NCBI GenBank assembly: GCA_011522905.1
Contig: WTIB01000113.1
Coordinates: forward strand, 1-10,701
Direction of reading: 5' to 3'
DNA from: Crocinitomicaceae bacterium
GTDB lineage: Bacteria; Bacteroidota; Bacteroidia; Flavobacteriales_D; Crocinitomicaceae
DNA: 10,701 nt
Of this stretch, positions 6,076-10,701 are shown piece by piece. The notes beneath the pieces are model-generated. The model did not search any database. It had not been told where the DNA came from and saw nothing but the letters and a program-made list of their open reading frames with translations. Position 1 is the stretch's first letter, and the number at the start of each line of letters is the position of its first letter. Both the position numbers and the translations under genes were made by a program.

Positions 6076-7208
6076 AATTCAATTTAAGTGACAACGGATT
6101 ACATTTGACTTTTGCTCCAATGAGCCTCACAAGACCTATTGGAGATATTCGAATGGGTTTATTCACAAATAAGGAAAGGTACCAAATGTATTTACCGGAT
6201 GCTGAAATAGGTTTTCTCACTGAGTCATATTTATCAAAAAAATTTAATAGTGTTCAGAGTGCACTGACCGTAAATGCTAATGTGATTCCCAATGAAGATC
6301 TTATCGCAGCCATAAGTAATCTAGAAAATAACCAGTCACTAATTCTTGAAGACTATATCATTGCAAGCCATGGAGATGGTAATGAAAAAGTGAAATTTAT
6401 TGGGGAAAAGCCAGTTATATTAATGGAAAGATGGAATATTTTTCAGTTCAATCACCTGGTATTGAAACAAGATTTCATGGCATATACGGCAAACAAAATA
6501 AGTCAAAAACTTTCATCTACAAATACGCTAATAGGTAATCCATCGGATTTGTTTATCGAGGAAGGCGCATTTGTTGAAGGAGCAATACTCAACACCAACG
6601 ATGGTCCCATTTACATTGGGCGAAATGCTGAAGTAATGGAAGGAAGTCTTATTAGAGGTGGCCTCGCCTTATGCGCACATGCAAGTCTTAAACTTGGAAC
6701 CAAAGTGTATGGAGCTTCAACGATTGGACCTAACTGTAAAATTGGTGGAGAAATAAATAATGTAATCTTTCAGGCATATTCAAATAAAGGCCATGATGGC
6801 TTTCTCGGCAATTCAATTATTGGCGAATGGTGTAATCTTGGTGCGGATACAAACACTTCCAATCTGAAAAACAACTATTCCAATGTAAAAACCTATTCAT
6901 ACGAAGCAAAGACCGAGGTGCATACTGAAGTACAATTCATGGGACTTTGCATGGGAGACTTCTCAAAATCAGGTATTAACACCATGTTCAATACCGCAAG
7001 CACGGTGGGTGTGTCTTGTAATGTTTTTGGAAGTGGATTTCCAGCAAAATATATTCCAAGCTTTTCTTGGGTCAATTCATTGCATATGGAGGATTTTAAA
7101 TTGGATAAGGCAATTTCTTCAGCCAACAATATGATGATTAGAAGAGATCAAAAATTAAGTAGCATGGATGAGGAAATCTTTGCACATTTATCAAAAAACA
7201 AGACATAA
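6072..7208 (+). CDS. GlmU-like protein: altered nucleotidyltransferase domain plus left-handed beta-helix
   Basis: This 378-residue protein resembles the Bacteroidota proteins annotated as GlmU family or putative sugar nucleotidyltransferase. The N-terminal part (1 to about 145) has 'FAPMSLTRPIGDIRMGLFTNKERY' (14-37) but not the glycine-rich GxGxR nucleotide-binding signature of true pyrophosphorylases. Residues about 160-325 are hexapeptide-type repeats forming a left-handed beta-helix. They include 'KGHDGFLGNSIIGEWCNLGAD' (239-259), 'NLKNNYSNVK' (264-273) and 'GVSCNVFG' (313-320), comparable to the acetyltransferase half of GlmU. Likely roles are acyl transfer to a sugar or sugar nucleotide for envelope polymers; the uridylyltransferase step is doubtful. 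Its start overlaps the symporter stop by 4 bp. It is not clear that symporter and enzyme share a pathway; coupling may be only an operon effect. Confidence 0.82.
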   Translation: MKFNLSDNGLHLTFAPMSLTRPIGDIRMGLFTNKERYQMYLPDAEIGFLTESYLSKKFNSVQSALTVNANVIPNEDLIAAISNLENNQSLILEDYIIASHGDGNEKVKFIGEKPVILMERWNIFQFNHLVLKQDFMAYTANKISQKLSSTNTLIGNPSDLFIEEGAFVEGAILNTNDGPIYIGRNAEVMEGSLIRGGLALCAHASLKLGTKVYGASTIGPNCKIGGEINNVIFQAYSNKGHDGFLGNSIIGEWCNLGADTNTSNLKNNYSNVKTYSYEAKTEVHTEVQFMGLCMGDFSKSGINTMFNTASTVGVSCNVFGSGFPAKYIPSFSWVNSLHMEDFKLDKAISSANNMMIRRDQKLSSMDEEIFAHLSKNKT

Positions 7209-7236
7209 CACAAGACATTTTTTCTTGATTTGATTC

Positions 7237-7252
7237 TTGGCACAGCTCTTGT
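7237..7252 (+). promoter_or_regulatory. Sigma-54-like -24/-12 element upstream of lon
   Basis: TTGGCAC at 7237-7243 is followed by TTGT at 7249-7252. The invariant GG and the position expected for GC are 10 bases apart, as in the sigma-54 consensus TGGCACG-N4-TTGC. It differs from consensus at only two of the conserved bases (A for G after CAC, and T for C at -12). No TAnnTTTG box is seen anywhere in the 125-base gap before lon. Transcription would start near 7264, leaving a 70-base leader. The missing C at -12 lowers confidence. Confidence 0.4.
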
Positions 7253-7307
7253 CGTATTAGAAGAGAGTCTGATAAATATGATAATGGCTCTATAATTAAG
7301 ACAAAAA

Positions 7308-7322
7308 ATGACAGATTGTCAT
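7308..7322. repeat. Small inverted repeat just before the lon start
   Basis: ATGACA (7308-7313) and TGTCAT (7317-7322) are exact reverse complements with a 3-base spacer. The repeat ends 11 bases before the lon ATG. It could be a transcription-factor site or, in RNA, a short hairpin over the ribosome-docking area. It does not match CIRCE (TTAGCACTC-N9-GAGTGCTAA). Confidence 0.35.
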
Positions 7323-7333
7323 AACATCAATAT

Positions 7334-9745
7334 ATGAACGACTTTTTTGAACCCTCCTTACTAGATTTCTCAGGATTTGAATCCGATGCAGAATTTATTC
7401 CATTGACAACCGCTGAGGAAGAAGAAAATGTGAACAAACAAACCTTCCCGGAGCATCTTCCTATTCTTCCGTTACGAAACAATGTACTTTTTCCTGGTGT
7501 GGTAATTCCTATTACCGTAGGAAGAGATAAATCCATTAAGCTAATTCAAGAGGCGAATAAAGGAAATAAAATCATTGGCGTTGTTTCTCAAAAAGACCAA
7601 GAGGAAGAAACACCAGAATTTAAAGACCTTCATAAAACGGGAACAGTTGCACAAATTGTAAGATTGTTGAAAATGCCAGATGGCAGCTCAACAGTTATCA
7701 TTCAAGGGAAAAGAAGATTTGAAATGATTGAAGCCATTCAAACGGAACCCTTTTTGACAGCTTCAGTCAAAATTTTAAATGAACAGCCATTTGATCAAAA
7801 GAATAAAGAATTAAATGTGATGTTTAAAACCATTAAGGATCTGGCTCTTCAAATCATTAAGGACAGTCCAAATATTCCTTCCGAGGCTCAATTTGCGATT
7901 AAAAATATAGATAGCCCAACATTTCTTGTAAATTTCATTTCTTCCAATATGAATGCGGATGTTTCTAAAAAACAAGAAATGCTCGAGGAAATGGATCTGA
8001 AAACAAGAGTGATGAAAGTTCTTGAGCACCTCTCAGCAGAAGCCCAAATGCTAGAGATGAAGAATGAGATTCAAAATAAGGTCAGAAAAGATTTAGACAA
8101 GCAACAACGTGAATACTTTCTTCACCAGCAAATGCGTACTATACAAGATGAACTTGGCGATAATCCTCAGGATCAAGACGTAAGAGAATTTCGAGAAAGA
8201 GCTGAAAAGAAAAAATGGAATTCAGATGTACAAAAGCTTTTCTTTAAAGAGCTAGACAAACTTCAGCGCATGAATCCTCAGGGGGCAGAATACACGGTAC
8301 AGATGAATTATATCGATACCATGCTAGATCTTCCTTGGGATGAATTCTCAAAAGACAATCTCGATTTGAAAAGATCAAGAAAAGTGCTAGAAAAAGATCA
8401 TTTCGGACTTGAAAAAGTGAAAGACAGAATTCTTGAATACCTAGCGGTTCTGAAAATCAAGGGGAATATGAAATCACCCATTCTTTGTTTCTGTGGACCT
8501 CCAGGAGTTGGAAAAACTTCATTAGGAAAATCCATTGCAGAGGCTCTTGGAAGAAAATATGTGCGAATGTCACTAGGAGGATTACATGATGAATCTGAAA
8601 TCCGAGGTCACCGAAAAACCTATATTGGTGCAATGCCAGGCCGTATCATACAAAACCTTAAAAAAGCAGAAACCGCAAACCCTGTATTTGTTTTAGATGA
8701 AATTGACAAACTAGGGCGTAGCAATCACGGAGACCCCTCCTCTGCCCTTTTAGAAGTTTTAGATCCAGAACAGAATAATGCATTTTACGATAATTATATC
8801 GAAACGGAATTTGATTTATCCAATGTGCTTTTTATCGCTACAGCAAATTCTTTAGCTACCATTCAAGGACCGTTAAGAGACCGTATGGAAATCATTGAGG
8901 TCAATGGTTACACAATGGAAGAAAAAGTTGAAATCGCAAGCCGGCACTTATTACCCAAACAAATAAAGGAGCATGGTATTGCAAAAGACCAAATCAAATT
9001 AAGCAAGCCGGTTCTTAAACAAATTATTGAAGAATATACCAACGAGTCAGGTGTTAGAGGATTAGACAAGGTTATAGCAAAGCTTGTTCGTAACAGAACA
9101 AGACAAATTGCAATGGAAGAATCCTTTGATAACAACATAATCGCTAAGGATTTATTTGATGTACTTGGCGCTGGTCGATCTAAAATCAAAAATATTGACC
9201 ACAAGTCTCTTGGAGTGGTAACCGGATTGGCATGGACAAGTATTGGTGGGGACGTACTTTTTATTGAATCAAGTATTACCAAAGGTAAAGGAAAACTCAC
9301 CTTGACAGGAAATTTAGGAGATGTAATGAAGGAATCAGCCATTATTGCTCTTGAATACCTTAAAGCGCATGCTGAAAGCATTGGCTTAACCCAATCTGAA
9401 TTTGATTCACATAATGTTCATATACATGTTCCTGAAGGAGCAACCCCGAAAGATGGGCCGAGTGCAGGAATAACAATGCTCACATCATTGGCATCAATTT
9501 TTGCAAAGCAAAAGGTTAAAAAGAATCTCGCAATGACCGGTGAAATCACCCTTCGAGGTGATGTACTTCCCGTAGGTGGAATCAAAGAAAAAATACTTGC
9601 GGCAAAGAGATGCGGTGTCAAAGAAATTATACTTTGCGCAAAGAACAAGCAAGATGTCGATGAAATAAAAGAACGATATCTAAAAGGCTTAAAGTTCCAT
9701 TATGTAGAGAAAATGTCAGAAGTTTTAGAGATTGCCTTAGTCTGA
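7334..9745 (+). CDS. lon: ATP-dependent protease Lon (LonA type)
   Basis: This 803-residue protein is a complete LonA. The N-terminal substrate-recognition domain spans about 41-240 and starts with 'LPILPLRNNVLFPG'. A charged helical stretch (about 240-370, 'KQQREYFLHQQMRTIQDELG') leads to the AAA+ module: Walker A G388-PPGVGKT395 and Walker B V451-FVLDE456. The protease domain occupies about the last 190 residues. Its catalytic serine is S710 in 'PKDGPSAG' and its lysine K753 in 'GGIKEKILAAKR', the 43-residue spacing of the E. coli S679-K722 pair. It unfolds and degrades misfolded and selected regulatory proteins in the cytoplasm. An acidic 40-residue N-terminal lead precedes the conserved domain, common in Bacteroidota Lon. 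The start at 7334 has no Shine-Dalgarno. Upstream are a sigma-54-like element and a small inverted repeat; downstream is a short hairpin. Confidence 0.98.
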   Translation: MNDFFEPSLLDFSGFESDAEFIPLTTAEEEENVNKQTFPEHLPILPLRNNVLFPGVVIPITVGRDKSIKLIQEANKGNKIIGVVSQKDQEEETPEFKDLHKTGTVAQIVRLLKMPDGSSTVIIQGKRRFEMIEAIQTEPFLTASVKILNEQPFDQKNKELNVMFKTIKDLALQIIKDSPNIPSEAQFAIKNIDSPTFLVNFISSNMNADVSKKQEMLEEMDLKTRVMKVLEHLSAEAQMLEMKNEIQNKVRKDLDKQQREYFLHQQMRTIQDELGDNPQDQDVREFRERAEKKKWNSDVQKLFFKELDKLQRMNPQGAEYTVQMNYIDTMLDLPWDEFSKDNLDLKRSRKVLEKDHFGLEKVKDRILEYLAVLKIKGNMKSPILCFCGPPGVGKTSLGKSIAEALGRKYVRMSLGGLHDESEIRGHRKTYIGAMPGRIIQNLKKAETANPVFVLDEIDKLGRSNHGDPSSALLEVLDPEQNNAFYDNYIETEFDLSNVLFIATANSLATIQGPLRDRMEIIEVNGYTMEEKVEIASRHLLPKQIKEHGIAKDQIKLSKPVLKQIIEEYTNESGVRGLDKVIAKLVRNRTRQIAMEESFDNNIIAKDLFDVLGAGRSKIKNIDHKSLGVVTGLAWTSIGGDVLFIESSITKGKGKLTLTGNLGDVMKESAIIALEYLKAHAESIGLTQSEFDSHNVHIHVPEGATPKDGPSAGITMLTSLASIFAKQKVKKNLAMTGEITLRGDVLPVGGIKEKILAAKRCGVKEIILCAKNKQDVDEIKERYLKGLKFHYVEKMSEVLEIALV

Positions 9746-9752
9746 AGGATAT

Positions 9753-9770
9753 AAGCATCTATATGCTTTT
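9753..9770 (+). terminator. Short hairpin after lon, possible terminator
   Basis: AAGCAT (9753-9758) and ATGCTT (9763-9768) form a 6-bp stem with a 4-base loop, followed by only two more T bases before a C. It begins 8 bases after the lon stop and lies in the 44-base gap between two convergent genes, where a terminator is expected. The stem is AT-rich and the T-run short, so it would be weak. On the minus strand no T-tract follows. Confidence 0.4.
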
Positions 9771-9789
9771 CAAGATAGGAAAATCCGTA

Positions 9790-10701
9790 TTATTTGCCCT
9801 CTGCCTTTAATACAATGATGAAAGTGTAGAAGATAATCTTAATATCGAGAGAAAGGCTTCTATTTTTGAGATATAGTAAATCATATTTCATTCGTTGCAG
9901 CATCTGATCCACATTTTCAGCATATCCAAATTTCACCTGTCCCCAGGAGGTAATACCTGGTCGAACTTTCGTCAATTGATTATATTGGGGTTGTATTTTG
10001 GCAATCTGATCAATATAGAATTGTCGCTCTGGCCTTGGACCTACAATAGACATATCTCCAATTAGAACATTAATAAATTGTGGAAATTCATCCAGCCGGG
10101 TTTTTCGCATAAATTTTCCAACTTTCGTTATTCTGGGGTCATCTTTAGAAGAAAGCTGTGGACCATTTTTCTCAGCATTCATGACCATTGTTCTGAATTT
10201 TATAATCTTAAAGGTTTTACCGTTCTTACCTACCCTATCTTGAAGAAAAAATACAGGCCCAGGTGAAGACAATTTGACTGCAATAGCAGAAAATATATAA
10301 AATGGTATCAAAATAATAACAGCAATTAATGACAGTATAAAATCCATAGCGCGTTTGACCACTCTCTGCCATATAGGCATTGCATCAGAAATAATCTCGA
10401 GTAATAAGGCACCATAGATATTTGTCATCTTAACCTTTCCCGAAAGGATAACATAGGTATCAGGCAAAGATTTAATACGCGCTTTACCATCATCAATTTT
10501 TAACAAAATATTCATGAGTTTATTATGCTCAGAACTCTCAATTGCAATAATGTATTCATCAATATCGTATTGTTCTTTAATTTTCTCAAGGTCCTCAAAG
10601 TGACCAAGATATGGAATAATATCATCCAGCTTTCTGTCATTTCCATTCATGTTCACATAGCCAATGAATGAATTAACATTCTTTGAATTTTTTTGAATCT
10701 C
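9790..10701 (-). CDS. Polyprenyl-phosphate hexose-1-phosphate transferase (partial, 5' end off window)
   Basis: This is a bacterial sugar transferase of the WcaJ/PglC superfamily, which puts a sugar-1-phosphate onto undecaprenyl phosphate to start a capsule, exopolysaccharide or O-antigen repeat unit. Counting from the in-frame GTG at 10656, a membrane helix near 106-128 leads to 'KLSSPGPVFFLQDRVG' (128-143), 'KFRTM' (153-157), 'DPRITKVGKFMRKTRLDEFPQFIN' (173-196) and 'GDMSIVGPRPE' (200-210). The active-site Asp-Glu pair is D189-E190. 'VRPGITSWGQV' follows at 231-241. The reading frame stays open from 10656 to the window edge, adding 15 residues (ending in 'SFIGYVN') that fit the nucleotide-binding-like fold of long family members. 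So GTG 10656 is not the real start, and the full protein probably has several more N-terminal membrane helices (usual total about 450-470 residues). It is convergent with lon, 44 bases apart, and probably belongs to a polysaccharide locus to the right. The sugar cannot be told. Confidence 0.93.
   Translation of the reverse strand, partial: EIQKNSKNVNSFIGYVNMNGNDRKLDDIIPYLGHFEDLEKIKEQYDIDEYIIAIESSEHNKLMNILLKIDDGKARIKSLPDTYVILSGKVKMTNIYGALLLEIISDAMPIWQRVVKRAMDFILSLIAVIILIPFYIFSAIAVKLSSPGPVFFLQDRVGKNGKTFKIIKFRTMVMNAEKNGPQLSSKDDPRITKVGKFMRKTRLDEFPQFINVLIGDMSIVGPRPERQFYIDQIAKIQPQYNQLTKVRPGITSWGQVKFGYAENVDQMLQRMKYDLLYLKNRSLSLDIKIIFYTFIIVLKAEGK

Noticed and set aside
7198..7220. CAAGACAT occurring twice 12 bases apart at the end of the GlmU-like gene
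   Set aside because: Only two short copies, one inside the coding end. No repeat array or attachment site is supported.
7278..7295. Five-codon upstream open frame in the lon leader (ATG ATA ATG GCT CTA TAA)
   Set aside because: It is too short to judge, has no ribosome-binding site, and lacks a leader-peptide pattern such as a run of one amino acid.
8908..9381. 157-codon open frame on the minus strand inside lon
   Set aside because: It is antisense to the conserved AAA+/protease part of lon. Its translation has no recognisable domain, and it follows from lon codon bias.
1..10701. Mobile elements, CRISPR arrays, tRNA/rRNA genes, toxin-antitoxin or defence genes
   Set aside because: No transposase, terminal inverted repeats with target duplication, regularly spaced repeats, cloverleaf or recognised defence domain was seen on either strand.

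Overview
The window reads as ordinary chromosomal DNA of a member of the Bacteroidota, most likely Flavobacteriales-like. The evidence is the AT-rich composition, the near absence of Shine-Dalgarno sequences, several matches to the Bacteroidota -7 promoter box TAnnTTTG, a C-terminal 'LGRET...NTALIY.Y.DGS.KK' module of the type seen on type IX secretion cargo, and Bacteroidota-type versions of the symporter, the GlmU-like protein and the small membrane protein. The genus cannot be fixed from the sequence alone.

Layout, left to right. (1) Positions 2-154 hold the last 50 codons of an unrecognised gene on the + strand. (2) A promoter region with two inverted repeats precedes two tandem, paralogous, exported thioredoxin-fold proteins (272-931 and 953-1627). 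The second has an intact CTPC active site, and the first has lost the first cysteine (SPAC). (3) A single-domain rhodanese (1705-2028) abuts a DedA-family membrane protein (2029-2703) with no gap. (4) A thiolase (2782-3963) follows, with a perfect 16-bp palindrome in its upstream region. (5) A membrane-anchored protein of unknown function lies on the minus strand (3955-4479) and overlaps the thiolase tail-to-tail. (6) Divergent from it is a + strand unit of a sodium:solute symporter (4579-6075) and a GlmU-like left-handed beta-helix protein (6072-7208) that overlap by 4 bp. (7) The ATP-dependent protease Lon (7334-9745) follows after a 125-bp leader with a sigma-54-like promoter candidate and a small palindrome. 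(8) A polyprenyl-phosphate hexose-1-phosphate transferase (9790 to the right edge, minus strand) is convergent with lon and cut by the window end. It suggests that a surface-polysaccharide locus lies beyond.

The genes do not form one pathway. The themes are envelope redox chemistry (thioredoxin pair, rhodanese), envelope lipid and polysaccharide work (DedA, sugar transferase, perhaps the GlmU-like protein), fatty-acid metabolism (thiolase) and protein quality control (Lon). No mobile element, CRISPR array, tRNA or rRNA was seen, and there is no obvious defence island. No strong case for a wholly new system could be made. The best leads are the divergent thioredoxin pair, the rhodanese-DedA pairing, and the candidate regulatory palindromes in front of the thioredoxin pair, the thiolase, the symporter and lon.
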